A DNA stretch of 64,000 bases from Paragonimus westermani (taxonomy: Eukaryota; Platyhelminthes; Trematoda; Plagiorchiida; Troglotrematidae): the NCBI GenBank assembly GCA_008508345.1, contig QNGE01000919.1, positions 2,945-66,944 of the forward strand, read 5' to 3'. The notes beneath the pieces are model-generated. The model saw only the letters and a program-made list of their open reading frames with translations. It made no database searches and was not told the origin of the DNA. Shown piece after piece: positions 8,721 to 22,100 of the stretch. A program made the position numbers and the translations under genes. Position 1 is the first letter of the stretch. Every line of letters starts with the position of its first letter.

Positions 8721-11700
8721 AATGGACAGTCGGTCTATTCACTCGAGGCATTTTTGTATCTTTCCTCTGCACCGATCTCTGGAATAAGAGCAAGAGAAGA
8801 AAGCGCGTTAACAAAATTACAAATGTGGCGTGCTTTTGCCGGCACAAACAACCCGGTTAGTTCCAGCGGTAGAATATGTATTAGGTCACGGTTACGCATA
8901 TAAACAAATGTGGTAGACTATGGGGAATCGAAGCGTAACTAAGAAAGTCAAATACAGTACAGCTGTTTACGTCCGCATATTTCACCTTTATATAGATCAC
9001 CGAAACCTAAGCAGTTGCGCGGTAAGCAACCTTTAAAAATGTATGGGAGCCCACTTCGTACGGCCCACGGTAAAATAGTCAATCACCCTTTTGCACCACA
9101 ATACCATCCTCAGTCAGTGGGCCTCTCACGACAATCCCAGGTGTCGACTAGTATTCCAGTCACCATGAACAAGAAAACCCGTGAATGTCCATCGGCCACA
9201 ATATTCAATTTGCCAGGAATTGATGCTTCATATCTAGCTGACGGAGAGTTACAAAAGAGTTACGAATGTATTGTTTTTAACAATAATCTAAGATTGGATG
9301 GCAGTGCATTCCCGAAACCAAAGTGGCTCTTTTGGGTCCCGACAGCTTGACACGCTAAAAAGGTCATACTCGACTCTCCAGAATATGTGAAGGAGATTTT
9401 ATTAGTAACTTCTATCATTGCTGCAAAACGGCTGACAGGTTTCCTCATTAGGACAGACTCGTCTAGGTGGAAGCGCCTCAATCGATAAGTTCAGACTTTG
9501 CCATCGTATTTCCCATACCATGTGAGACAAAAACGCATAAGTGTGCATGGGACGCCAGGAAGTTCTGACACGAATTACATCGCTGATCACTGCTCTTTAA
9601 TCCGTGACAGACTGGTTATCACAGCAGTAGTGGCTAATATATCACGCTTGCACAAACAGACACACCCACCTGTGCTCAGGATATTTACATTACTAAGGGT
9701 CACGCTTGTGTCACGGACGATGGCTGTAGATACATCGGACTCGTGGCATACTCCTCGTCCGGACTTCCCAACTGAAACGAAGCTCTACGCAGATTGGCTG
9801 CGTGAATTAAACTCCGTAAACACGCCTGGTGGTGAGTCCATTGTTTCAGTCCTTGACATCTCTGTCGGTCGACTTGAAACAGCCTGCAGCCAGTGCCGTG
9901 GTTACCGGCAGCTGAAACAGTCCTTAGACTGTCTCTAACATCAGTTTCACAACCAGCCATAACCAGCCACCTGATTATGAGCATTATCTGACGGCAAACT
10001 TTACATAACAATAATAATAGTGATAACGGTTCACGAAACCCACAGAACAAACTACCGGAGTTGAGCAGCTCCCGAGAAGTTTATTCTTCTCAGTTATTTT
10101 TGCCAGAGTCGTGGTTGCTGCCGGATAGCAGAAATAGTCAACCTTCTTTGTAGTGACTCAGCATCCTCCGTCGACATCCAGAAATCCGCCGGTGTGTCGG
10201 ATTGCTGACATATCCATCTGATCACACTCACGCCGCTGTAATGACAAATTCCCCCACTCTTCCGGCTCTCATTTGGTTTTCCCTTGAAACCGACGGTAGT
10301 CCGGAGTGTGCAGTAGGCGTCAACCACTGTCCCCCAAAACTAACTTTATGACTGTCAAAATCTTCCTTGCCACCGTAGATCCGGGCCTAGCGGAACATGT
10401 GCAGAAGTGAGCGAGGTGGCATTCAGGTTCTCTATCGTTTCGACCAGGTTTTGCTCCAACAAATAAACGTGTAGTGGTAACATACATGAATCGTGTCACT
10501 TTACTGGTGTTAGGTGACCATTTCAGTGTTGTCTACTTTTATTTACAAAGGCATGTGGTTGGAAAATGCCCCTAGAGGCAAATGTATACTTTACCGTGGA
10601 AATATACCAACCTTAAAATAGATCATGTGTTAATCCGTTTGTGCGCCTGACCCACTGGTGACAAAGGATAACAGTTGTCAGTGCTGTTGTTCACCTGGCC
10701 TTCGAAGAGGATGTGTCAAGGAGGTTTGTTCGGCCAAAGAAGATGAGGCACTGGCTGAAGCGTAATGTCTGCACGCTTACTGTTACCGAACTTAGAACAT
10801 GGACTATACTTCAGTACGAAGGGACCGAAGGAACTCACCTTGGCTATACAAATCTACGCGACAGATTCAATGTAATGGTGATGTTCATTACCACAGTGTT
10901 GTGTCAAAGATCGAAGCCGTGTTTAAAGGTGTCTACCGCGTGTCTTTCTGGGGGCATCTAACTTGAAACCTGGTGTACCGAATATTAGGAACTTTGAGGG
11001 AGACGACGAAAGAAGCTTTGAAGCAGCCAAAGCTACTGCATAACAACTGAGCGCTGTGTATGGAACACTATCTCAGTTTGCTTTATAGCACGCTCATGAA
11101 TAATCACCTAGTAATGCTGATGCTCTATTGAACACTAAACCTTAGGAATATATTATCTAAAGGTCTAAGGGTCTACGCGCACGTGAGTCATCCGGTCTGG
11201 ACGACAAACAACCTGAATTTCTCGGAGAATATACAAACTTATTCACAGTTCTGTTGCGTGCGTCATTTCTCCGTTTATCAGAAGAGAGCAAAACCTCAAG
11301 TGAGTGTGATAACTATTATGTGGTCCTTCTTCATAAGGGGCGCTTCACGTTTGGTTATATCAGGGGTTTAAGATAGCCTATCTGGTGACGTGATTCGAAG
11401 CCTTATAACAAAACGCAGCCTTTTTACTCTCCAAAAGCGGACGAACAATCGGATAGTGTACACCTTGTAGACTTTCTTAATAGCTCGAGTGCAGTACTCA
11501 ACTGTGAGTTTTGAAACTATTTTGTGCATGATACCACAGACAGGCCAGTGAGATATCTAGGTACCTGCATATCTTCCTCCTATAAAATGACCGTGGTATC
11601 AGCTGTTCGAACCTGATGGACACAAATGGCTGTACATATGTACAAAGACAAATGACATACACAGTTAACTCGCACAACAATAATGAACAACCGAAGCAAC

Positions 11701-12789
11701 ATTCTCGATGCTTTAAAACCTTTCAGTCAGTATGCTGGCGCATATGTCTCTACTGCCCTACGGAACAATTTGGCTGACACACTTTCCATTCAGAATGGGT
11801 AGTGGTCGATGGTGGAAATTCCGGGATAGCCTCATCTGAGCTGCTGATATGAGAGTCAACAATCATGGGCCACGTGGCAGACGAAAAAATAACCGACTGA
11901 CAGGACGCCGCATGGAAGTCACAGTGAGCGGGCCGAAGATTGTCGATGGAGGTTGTTTCTTGATTGTTCAGTCAGTCTTTGAAATGCCTTGGAAAATCCC
12001 TCTTAAAGATGCTCGAGGGACGGCGGTGCCCACGTACGCCTACAGATGCCTGCGTACATTGATGGAGGCTTTGCGGAACAAAAACCTTACGAGTTTGTTT
12101 CCGGATGTCTGTCGAAGGGGAGCTACGCATCTGCACAGCGAGCTTGGAGTGGTCTGCGGCGATAACGATGTAGATTTCAAGCAAATGTTGTGACTAATTT
12201 ATAGTTGTTTAGTGCTGTATAATTGCAGGTCAACATTGGGGACCCCACGGGTAACGAACAGCACCACTTGTAGGTCTATTTCCAACGGATAGCGTCGACT
12301 CAGTGAGCGCTGCTTTTGATTGTCGATGAAGGCGTTCTACCCTTTCATTTGAAGCTGCCTAGTAGGGCGTGCTGCGAATGTGATGACATCCTCAGGTATG
12401 CAGCGTTTCCGCAAGGTGGTCACTATTAAGTTTTGGATGTTGGTCGGTTGCCACTGTAGCAGGGAAGCTGTACGATTTAACCCGAGTTTCGGGAAAGTTA
12501 CGAGATGATTTCGGCGGTAACATTGGGTATTCGGTTGGTAGTGATGAAGCACTGTGAGAAGATAGGACGCGCTGTTAAACGGTGGCAGATAATTAGCTAC
12601 GTAGAGAAGAAGTGACGGAAAACCGACCTATCGGGCAATATATGTGATGACGAATTTCAACCAGTTGACAGGCTAGACTAACGCGCACCCGGTTTCTGAG
12701 ATTTTGCAAACTGAACTCAACGTACCGATCGGAAGTGAGCCCGGCCCCCACCCAAATGCCGGGATAGGCAATAATGTATGGAGTGTCGA
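8721..12789. other. 4-kb stretch without a recognised gene
   Basis: No feature could be named with confidence. On the plus strand between about 9240 and 9938 there is a coding-looking stretch, with phrases such as DSPEYVKEILLVTS and GSSDTNYIADHCSLIRDR, interrupted by stops and frame changes; it may be an old retroelement or gene remnant, but I do not recognise it. An open frame of 114 codons at 11849-12193 (+) also has no recognisable domain. The rest is unassigned intergenic sequence. Confidence 0.4.
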
Positions 12790-14718
12790 ACGTATTACCT
12801 CAGCACCTAGTAGCGACCGTGGAGGGCCGATGTCCAATTAAAGTGTCGCAAAGAATACTGCCTGCAGATGCTGTCAGGAGTTCAGTCGACAACCTTGGTG
12901 CTGGCTGCCAACAAAATGTACCAATATCGGCTTCTGTACGTTTTGTGTTGGCCGTGATGCTTAATTCGATTGCGTTTTGACCAGCTGGTGCTGACAGTTT
13001 TGATAAGGCATCGGCCACAACGTTGAAATTGTCGAAATCGTAACGTATGTCTGACTTTACAAGATATACGAAGTCCGACTTTCAACCGTCGAGGACGGAA
13101 CGCTTATCAAACCTATTTTGGAAGGCAAAATCAACAGTTTGCGGTGAATAGAAATGAAAACTGGTATCCTTTCGACACATGCCGGAAGTGGCGATTGGCC
13201 GAGTGGGTTATATACAGCCACTGCCCGACGGTTCATGCTTTGCTTCTCCTGAAAGTGAGTGTATGGAAAAATAGTGAGCAGTTTTCAGAGTCTTTTGACA
13301 CTGATGGGGAACGGCACTTACTGAGGCGTCTGATGCATCAACGGCTAAACGTATTTCGGCGGCTGGGTTGAAGTGTTGCAATATGATGACGGTGGCTAAT
13401 GCACCCTTGATACAGTCGAAAGATTCGAGAGCTTTCGCGGATAACTCAGCGTTCCCGCCGACACGGCCAAGGAATAAATCGAGTACGGGCCGGATAAGGT
13501 ATCCGCACTGTGGTGTGAACCGTCTACAATAACTGCCATCCCGTCAAATCTGCGGGTGGCGGCAACAGTTGTAGAACATGGAAAATCGCAGAATGCCCCA
13601 CTTTATCAATCATTGGTCACATAACATACTGCTAGAGGTGGTATCACGGAAACTCTAAAGTGAGCTTTCGAAAACGCATTTCTTTCAGTAACTGTTACGC
13701 CGAAAGTTGATTATCTGGTATCATACTTAAATCGTTGGTGTGACGGTGGGCTATATCCAGATTCCGTGTGACCTAGTCGATGGAGTGTTGAAACGTTTGC
13801 ACGACGTGTTGCAAACTAAACTGCACGCACAGAATTTCCGATAAGCATAATGGCGCGATAACTGATATTTTGAAAAAAACTGTTTTTGGAAGCCGTAATT
13901 CACCAGTGGGCGCGCGCTAGGTTGATTTTCGAGAACACAGGTACCGTGGAAGCTAGCTGTGATATCCTGTATATGGTACATCGGAAACCTGTCGGTTGCG
14001 GTGACGCTGTTAAGTAAACAGTAACCTCCACACTTTTCCCAGTTTCCCAAAGGTTTACGCACTATACAGGATGGTAAGACCCAGGGACTAGTAGACGGCC
14101 AGATGATTCCAAGTTCAGGCAAGTGCACATGCTCCGCAAGAGCTGATTTTAGCTTGTTCAGTGTCAACCTGAAGGCTCTAAGGAACACATAAAGACATGC
14201 CGTAAACATGTAGTGCCCTTGGAACCTGTGGTGGCAGGAAGAGACAAGGACTGTTGGAAAGCAGCTGGATACTTACCTGTTGAGAAATTAAACAAATTTA
14301 GCCTATTACAGCTTTGGCACGCAGGAACGACTGAGTCTCCATCTGCCGAAAGCCCGGTGGCGTTGAGCTTCGTCGTTTGATCGACCAAAAGTCGTCGTCT
14401 GGAGTCAACCAGGAGGTCGAATTGCTGGAGAACGTCGATAACTATCACCGCCGTTTATCCGTTACTGAGCTTACAGACTAGGCGAGAAGGTCCGTGAGGA
14501 TCTAAGCTGATTGTGCGACAGCACAAAATAAACACTTAGGTGGTGTCTCCGTTGGCCGCTCGACAATTCAATGAGACCAGTCTGTTCAAGTCGTGGGTCT
14601 CAGGTGGGATCAGGTTGACTTCAACACCCGTGTCGTTGAGATAGCCGATCTTTGACTCGTGACCATTTAAGAAGCTCGGATGACTAGTCGAAAGAACTAC
14701 GTGGGTAAGCACAAACAC
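12790..14718 (-). pseudogene. Pol pseudogene of copy B
   Basis: The protease starts near 14718 and retains [19 protein letters not shown], a DTG-type active site. IDVLQQFDLLVDSRRRLLVDQ follows near 14440. RT is recognisable at 14209-13751 (LPELGIIWPSTSPW, YHIQDITASFHGT), but the region that should hold the YxDD box is scrambled. RNase H sequence with LAVDASDA lies near 13330-13390 and ADALSKLSAPAGQ near 13010. The start of integrase (SILCDTLIGH) is near 12850, after which similarity stops. It is inactive. Confidence 0.75.
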
Positions 14719-14879
14719 TTTGCTGCCTCATTTGCTCAACGAACCAAAAGCACGAGGCTTTCGGCATTGTCGGGCGTAGTTTTGAAGTTGCTGATGATGC
14801 CGGCAGCTATCCGGGTTGATTCCGTTGTGGTCTGCTGAATGCGCATGATCTTGACCGGCCGTCGTATCGTCGGTTGTGG

Positions 14880-15493
14880 TTAGTCGAACATAAACTTGAT
14901 TGTTGTTGTTAGGGTCTGGGGGCGTTCATTCAGGTCAGCAGCTTGGATAGCCGAAATAGTATCAGCGTCCGGACTACTCAAAGCAAGCTGGAGAACAGTG
15001 ATGTCGTTTGTATCGCAAATCTGGTTGGCCACATTGGCTGACTGTGCCGGGATTGCCAACAGGTTCGCGCTAGCGATGTTTTGTACACCCTTAAGTGGGC
15101 GCTGGCGCTGCACTTCTTCCAGGGCAGCTTCCTACAGTCGTTTTTTGTCTGCTAACCAATGCATGTTCGAATTTAATGCGGTTTTTCATCTGGGAGATGT
15201 GTATAGCTCTGTTGGTCAGTCAAACCAGTGCGCTTCATTACGCGCAGTTTCAGTTGATCGTAGGGTTTCGTGGAGTCCCGCAAATCCATAATATCGCCCG
15301 TCTCGCCAAAGACATGATCTGGAAGTGTTGCAGGCATGTGGCGAAAACTATTTGGGCCTGGAATAATTTTCTTGTCGCAAACGCGGCTTCTGGTTGCGCA
15401 AGTATTGTTCTCTACGAAATGTGCGAATGGTGCGACTATTGCACTGACTACAACGTCTAATAACACGTGGCACTGAACCTCCACCTCCAGCAT
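14880..15493 (-). pseudogene. Gag pseudogene of copy B
   Basis: The first segment (15493 down to about 15173) contains VAPFAHFVENN and LRDSTKPYDQL, matching the Gag of copy A. A second open segment (15113 to 14880) matches the following part (PLKGVQNI...ANLLAIPAQSANVA and DISAIQAADLN-like sequence). Frame changes separate them and the CHCC region is not clearly preserved. Confidence 0.65.
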
Positions 15494-16990
15494 CTACCTC
15501 ATGCTTAAACACGTGTAACTACTCTATCCATTTGTTCCACACTGTCAATAAATTTACGGAGTGTAAACACTCACAAATGTAGATACTAATAGCACATTTG
15601 AAACTCATGAGAAGAGGGTGCACACTACCTTTAACTTTCTTTAGCAGAGAGCATAGCCGTCGATTCAGTTGGGTTCCTGGCATTTTTCAGACGCTTGAGA
15701 CCGTTTTTGAGATAAGAACTTCATTTCCTCGTTCCACCACTCTAATATCTGCAAGTAAACTATGTGTACAACGGCGAATTAGTTCACCTAGTTCAATAAC
15801 ATCAGGAGCTGGTTCGCTTCTAGTGATCCAGGCTCGCGCTTTCTTGTGTTTCTGAGGGACCGGCACGTTATCCAAGGATGGGTGCCAGGCAGGACTTCCT
15901 TTTCCATAATCACCAGAGGGGCCAGACCAGTAGCTGCGGTAGGCAAAACTGACAAACAAACTGGAAATATGCACCTACCGGGTGAATGATGTTGGATCAA
16001 CCCGCTACGAAATGACAACTCGAATGTCAGCTAATTGAACGCTTTCGGGGTTGAATATATGGACCGATCGGCTTTGCAGCGGTAGCTGTCCGTTCGTGTG
16101 GGTTCACTGCAGTATTCATTAATTAATCATACACCAGGCTTCCTCAACAACCTTGGTTGTCCACTGCTTGCATATGGGCTAACGTGAAAGTTAAATAATA
16201 TGAGACAGCCCGCGTATGTTCAAAAAATTTGCTGGCAATGACAATGATGCTGATAAAAATGACCAGAACCGTATAATTTATGCAGTCATTTATCTCTTAC
16301 AACAAGTGCTGCAGTGCATCGTAGTGCTTAGTTAAAGTTGGCTGCATCCTGAGACTGAGGCTGCGCGCCCATCGACGTTTCATTTGAAAAGTTAAACTCC
16401 CTCAACCAGCAGCTGATGATTTTGTTGGGGTTTGTAGCATTATTTTTGAGATTTCTGAACTTAGTTCGATTAATGATGAAAGGTGGCCCTATGCTTGATT
16501 GGCTTTCTCGACTAAACCACACTAAGCATCTTCAGTCTCCCACCGGCTACTGCTACCGCTTTCCTTATTCCCAACTGGATTCACTCCAGTAAATGTCTAG
16601 ATGCAAAAAATGAACATGTTCCTCTTATATATGTTTTTTGAGTGACTTGTAATTCTCATCGTTTCTCGAAGCGCGAACGGTCATTTTACTCCGGCCCAAC
16701 CACTGACAAGTTGATTGATTGATCTCAATTCCGTTCTAGCGTTCACCACTACTAAGCAGTGCCTAGTTGCCGAGTTTGTTGTGGGGCCACATATTCTGTT
16801 CAGTTACCGAGGGTATTTTACAACCAGGGCGACAGTTTTAATTTCCTTGTGCATTGATTCAATTAGTACCGTATTAAATCCAGTTTTCACGGGCGCCTCT
16901 TCACTAGCCGTTTTGAAGGGGGACTGTACACTCTGTCGTTAGATATCGAGAAGGGCACTGGTCTGGTCAACAGAGTACGCGTAAGCCAGT
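15494..16990. other. No recognised gene
   Basis: Open frames here are short and unlike any family I recognise. The minus-strand frame at 15687-15974 is open for 95 codons but has no identifiable domain. I see no repeats or RNA genes. Confidence 0.35.
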
Positions 16991-17071
16991 ATGAACTTGA
17001 ATCGTTGGCGAATGGTTCGATATCCTTTTTGAACTCAACACCAAGCAATTGTTTTGAATTCTGGTTTTCTC

Positions 17072-17881
17072 TTAAACTGTCAGTACCTCATTCTGTTTCC
17101 AATCATCGACATTCTGCTTGACGGAGTTGTCTGAAAACGCAAATAACGGGATGACCCTCTTTTCTATCATACCCTCAAACTCCATTGGGTAAGCGTCAGT
17201 AATCAATGTTGATGTTAATTTGGGAGAGGACGTAGGTAGTGCTGCGGGATAAGACAGAAAATTCAGCAGAACTAGCATGGTACGTTCATACCATTCAGTG
17301 GAAACGAAGTTATTTGAGGAGAGAGATCAAATGAAGGCTTTGCTGCATCGGTGTAATCGGGAACAAATCGGGGTTACTACTGACGACAATCACTTAGAAG
17401 ATGCAAACCTTCGCGCTGGACGCTTTAGATGGAGATGAGAGAAGTTTAATTTCAGGCGATGCCTATTCTCATCAACCACAGATCCATAGCATAAGGAAGT
17501 GCAGGTTTCAAAAATACATTTGGAAGAATTAAGTGCAAGGTTTCAGAAGAAAAGCTGTCCATGTAAATAGGCACGGTTGATGCATGCACAATAACACGTT
17601 GGTAGATAACAAGCGCCTTCTAGACTGGCAGTAACAGTGTTTGTGTCACTTTGAAATCTAACGCGCGATATTTTCGGACCGACGGACAGGAGATTTTAGC
17701 GAGATAAGTTGAAAGACGTATTGGTGTTTTTCCGAGCACTGGGAGCCTCGACAGGTGTGATGCAGGGACAATATTTCTTTATATTGAGCTTTGCGAAATG
17801 TTTTGAGCCATGAAGTTGGTGCGGAATTTCCTCCGGGTCAATAGTGGCACAAAAAGAAGCTGTGTGTGAGTCGGTGGTCAC
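17072..17881 (-). pseudogene. Remnant of a third gypsy-type pol (RT and RNase H)
   Basis: On the minus strand, 17881-17696 encodes EEIPHQLHGSKHFAKLNIK, the LxGSKxFSKLDLK pattern at the start of the gypsy RT palm. At 17278-17072 there is TSTLITDAYPMEFEGMIEKR followed by VIPLFAFSDNSV, matching the RNase H pattern ITDASPxGxGGVIEQ...VI. The order and spacing fit one pol gene. It differs from the neighbouring intact element and from the CsRn1-like copies. Everything is frameshifted and no active-site box is complete. Confidence 0.5.
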
Positions 17882-18724
17882 CGCAAGTTTGAGGCGTCAC
17901 ACCACCGAATGTAAGCGCAGTCATAGTGAGTGTAGTCCAGAATGAAAATTGCAGAGACGTTAATGTCTTCTTCCCACAGAGTGACCGGTTGATTTTCCGA
18001 AACGGTCAAATAACTCAAAAGCGATTATGCGTTGACTCTGGGTTCAAGCAAAGTTGGCTTGATATGTATAGCGCCAGAAACTTTCGAGTGTTGACTAGGT
18101 AGAGTTCGCATCTTTGGTTCGCGTGCATCCAAGACGAACTAAACGTTGATTTTTGAAACTCTTCTATTTTCTAGGAAAACAGTCGATGATCCAGAATCAA
18201 CAACCGGAGGGTGTCAATCATTAACACTGGGCTGAGGCACAAGAAATTTTGGTTGAAAGGAACCACGAATTATGAAAGCATATCTAGTAGTAATTTTGAC
18301 AGAAGATTCGGAAGACTCCATATTTGACGTCTGGAGGCACTTTATCAGTTGAAGAAGGTTTAATGAATTGACAGTGGCGGTACCCACAATGAACGAAGGT
18401 TCAGCAGAAGTACCAGCTAGGTAGGTTCCTCTGATCTGACAAATGAATTCAACACAGTTAACAGCAATAGAATGAGTTTGTAACTCAGTTTGCCGCTGCC
18501 AAAAGTGGATTGTGTAAGGGAACACCCCGAAATGTGATAATCGGATAGACTGTGGCCAGTTCTTCCACACTAGTGACATTTAGCGTTCCAAAATCGGGAA
18601 GTCGACAGACAATACTCGCTACTCCATGACCTACAGCTGTTCCACCGTGAAATAGCGTTCAAATAAGATGCGGGTAAATTTAACGCGTAGCCGAAAACAG
18701 CGAGCGCGCACGGATTGAATTTGA

Positions 18725-18728
18725 GTTG
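18725..18728. repeat. Target-site duplication GTTG, left copy
   Basis: GTTG directly precedes the 5' LTR (TGTAGTAG...) and recurs at 23721-23724 directly after the 3' LTR (...ATATTACA). A 4-bp duplication fits Ty3/gypsy integrases. Confidence 0.75.
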
Positions 18729-19108
18729 TGTAGTAGCATGTAGTGCGCCGCCATGTTGTTTTGCCACACATACTCCCTTCCGCTTCCTTTCAGGTCCTCG
18801 AACACGTGGGTTGGCCGCGTCCGTGCAACGGGCTGAGGAAGGTGACCAACCAGAACCTGAGGTCGGCGGTCAGTGAGCGTGAGACCACGTCTGATTGGTG
18901 GGAACTCCCGGACCGTGGGGCCCTGTATATATATATGCACGAGGACACGTTGCTGATTGAACTCTCTCGGTATCTGAGTTGCATTAATACACGTTTCTTT
19001 TTGATTCGTGGTTTTTCCTATTCTGTGAAGTAGACCGATTTGTGCTCGATTGTTAACGTTAGACACTGTGTGCACTGTAACCTGTGTTGACCCAACTGGA
19101 ATATTACA
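18729..19108 (+). repeat. 5' LTR of the complete gypsy element
   Basis: 380 bp, starting TGTAGTAGCATG and ending GGAATATTACA. It aligns end to end with 23340-23720. It carries a TATA-like run at 18926-18936, so transcription would start a little downstream within the LTR. Confidence 0.95.
18926..18936 (+). promoter_or_regulatory. TATA-like box in the 5' LTR
   Basis: TATATATATAT preceded by GGGGCCCTG. It is conserved at 23537-23547 in the 3' LTR, and a similar CGTATATATGGG is present in the related decayed LTR at 27222-27599. Conservation in a diverged copy supports a promoter role. Confidence 0.6.
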
Positions 19109-19112
19109 ATTT

Positions 19113-19130
19113 TGGCACCCACGGTGGGAC
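19113..19130 (+). promoter_or_regulatory. Primer-binding site of the complete gypsy element
   Basis: TGGCACCCACGGTGGGAC begins four bases after the LTR end and starts with TGG, complementary to a tRNA CCA tail. The CACCCACGGTGGGAC part is conserved in the decayed relative (minus strand near 27200-27215). The primer tRNA was not identified. Confidence 0.7.
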
Positions 19131-19143
19131 ACATTTCCGGATA

Positions 19144-22100
19144 ATGTTCAGTTCATCAGATACCGAAGAGATGCCGAGACTTGTTCGAGCGGCTGAGAAA
19201 CTGTGTGTTTCGGACAGCGGACATGCATTTCGTGTGCGACATGAGCACGGACTCCCAGCGCCAGAGAAATACACGATTGGAGAGGACTTCCATATTTGGG
19301 AAGCCCAGGTGCGCCGCTACGTGCGGCATTTTAACCCGGAACAGCAGGTGGACATCGTATTGAGTTTGATTTCTCGTGAGGCTTACGGGAAAATCGTTGA
19401 CTTTGATATTCCGGAGAATCTTGAGGACCTGTTTCACTTTCTGCGACGAAGGATTGCAGGTCTGCGCCCTGCGGTTGAATACCGGAAGAAATTTCATGAG
19501 CGACGCCAGCTTAGCACGGAAAGATTGATGGACTATATGCAACAATTGAGGAGACTCGCGAGGATGGCGTTTGTCGAAGAGACACAAGAGCAGAGAGAAG
19601 GCCGCATTCTGGAGAGGTTTCTCGAGGGAATTCGTCAACCGCAATGTCAGCGTGAATTTCTCATCCGCCCTCCCAAAACCTTGGCTAAGGCTGAGAAGCT
19701 GGCTGAGCTGTTAGACCAAGTGGAACATGTTGAGTCCGGGGATGAAAATTTTGCTTGTGTGACCCAGAGCACCCCCGCTGACCGATTGCAGGGTCAGATA
19801 GTCCGCAAAAGCGCTTATGCAAGAGGCGGACATTGTACACAATGCCATCCGAAAGTGAAAGCGCCTAACTGGCAGAGATGTTTCACCTGTGGCCGGCATG
19901 GACACCTGGCGCGTGGGTGCCCGTTATCCGCCCGGAAGCGTACACATGCCGGTAAGTCTCCTGTATGCCAATCGCGTATTCCTTTTGTTTCGAAATGTGA
20001 GGATAAAGATGTTGCATTATGTCCTGTTCTGAAAGCAAAAGTTGGCGGTCGTGACTTTGAATGTCTGTTAGATTCCGGGTCCGTATGCAGCCTGCTTGAT
20101 AAGGAGACATACACCATCTGTCAGTTTGATGCAATAGCGGGGCCTGGCAGCCAGGTTCTAGCCGTGAACGGACAACCGTTACATATATTGGCGTGCGTTC
20201 GCGGGACAGTGCAGATAGGAAAGTGGACGTGTACACTGAATTTCTTCGTTGTTCCGAAGTTACCGTTTCATGTCGTGCTGGGCAGTAACTATTTGATAAC
20301 CATGCAATGTATCCTGGACCTACCTAACCTGGCCGTACAGGTATATGGCGAGCGTTTTCCGTTGGAACCTGTGTACAAAACACTGGCAGGTGTTGTGGAG
20401 GTCCGTACAGGACAGCATGTAACGAAGGGGGAAGTGCACGCTGAGTTCGAATGGCAGAAATTTAGGAGCACCATCATCTCACACCTCCCAGCACACCTAG
20501 CACAGAGAGTACGGGATGTAATTGAAAAGCATCGGGCGATATTCTGGTGGGAAGGACAGCCGCCTGGACGCACTCACTTTGTGCGACACAGAATTGACAC
20601 GGGGGAGGCACACCCGATCCGGCAAGCGGCTCGTCGCTTACCAGTCCATCTTCAGGGCCAGGTGGAACAATTATTAACAGACATGTTAGAGAAAGGCATT
20701 ATCCGGCCGTCAACATCTCCATGGGCGTCTCCGGTAGTATTAGTCAAGAAAAAGGATGGCTCCTTAAGATTATGTGTTGACTATCGCCAGTTAAACGCGG
20801 TAACCAAAAAAGATTCGTTCCCACTACCACGTATCGATGACACTATCGATGCTCTTTCGGGCACCGAGTGGTTTAGTACCCTTGATTTGGCCTCTGGTTA
20901 CTGGCAGGTGGAAGTGGAGCCCAGTGATCGCCTGAAAACCGCGTTTGTGGTACCCTCTGGTCTGTACGAGTTTGAAACCATGCCATTTGGATTGACGAAT
21001 GCCCCGGCCACCTTTCAAAGATTAATGCAACAGGTGCTCGGAGACCTGATCCCGAAGCAGTGTCTGGTTTATTTAGATGACGTCATTGTACACGGACGTA
21101 CCGTTGATGAACATTTGCATAACCTATCCAACGTCCTTTCAAGACTAGCGGAGGCTGGACTGAAATTGAATCCAGCCAAATGTTCGTTTATGCGGACCGA
21201 AGTAAAATATTTAGGACACGTCATCTCACAGTCCGGTGTGAGCTGTGATCCCGAAAAGGTGCGTAAGGTGAAAGAATGGCCAACTCCTGAGAGTGTTGAG
21301 GAAATTCGTAGTTTCCTTGGGTTGGCTTCTTATTATCGACGATTCGTTCCCCGTTTTTCTCACATAGCTAAACCTCTAACATTGTTGACGGAAAAGGGGC
21401 GAGTGTTCGAGTGGTCCGAAGATTGTCAACAGTCGTTCGATCGATTAAAAGATGCGTTATGCACTGCCCCCATTTTGGCACTCCCAGACACAAGAGCGGA
21501 CGCGAAAATGTTTATCTTGGATACTGACGCCAGTGACGTCGCTATAGGGGCTGTACTATCTCAGTTAGACAATAATGATAAAGAACATGTTATTGCCTAT
21601 GGAAACCGGAACCTCAACAGAAGTGAAAGGAACTATTGTACCACTAGAAAGGAGATGCTCGCTCTAGTACATTTTATTAAACACTTCCGTCACTATCTCC
21701 TCGGAAGGCGTTTCTTGGTTCGAACGGACCACTCATCACTCCAATGGCTGCAGAATTTTAAGGACCCGGAGGGGCAAGTTGCACGTTGGCAAGAGTTTTT
21801 ACAAGAGTACAACTTTGAATGTAAACACAGGCCTGGTCTGCGTCACCGAAATGCTGATGCATTATCTAGAAGACCGATTCGCGACCATGGCGATTGCCCC
21901 TCATGCACGAGGTACTCCATGGCGATCACCATCAGGCCAGAGGAGAATAATCGATGGGCTGCCATTCAAAGTAGCGATGCAGATCTACAAATCATATACA
22001 GACGAATAAAAGAGGGGGGGCCACGTCCGACCACCCAAGAGATGGCAGGAAGTAGTTGGGAGGCGCGTTGCCTGTGGTCGTTGTGGAACCATCTCTATAT

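Larger units (their letters stand above)
12790..15493 (-). mobile_element. Decayed CsRn1-like Ty3/gypsy copy B
   Basis: Gag, protease, RT, RNase H and the start of integrase can be followed in order on the minus strand, each most similar to the corresponding part of copy A at 1-3720 (for example [22 protein letters not shown] and ADALSKLSAPAG). Many stops and frame changes are present. The integrase core and both LTRs were not found. Confidence 0.8.

Noticed and set aside
13190..13270. tRNA-like string GGCGATTGGCCGAGTGGG resembling a Ser/Leu tRNA D-arm
   Set aside because: No matching acceptor stem, anticodon arm or T-arm follows, and the region is the antisense of RNase H-type pol sequence of copy B.
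19084..19143. Upstream start of the Gag-Pol frame at a GTG in the LTR
   Set aside because: It is a non-ATG start and would translate through the primer-binding site; ATG 19144 is the first plausible start.
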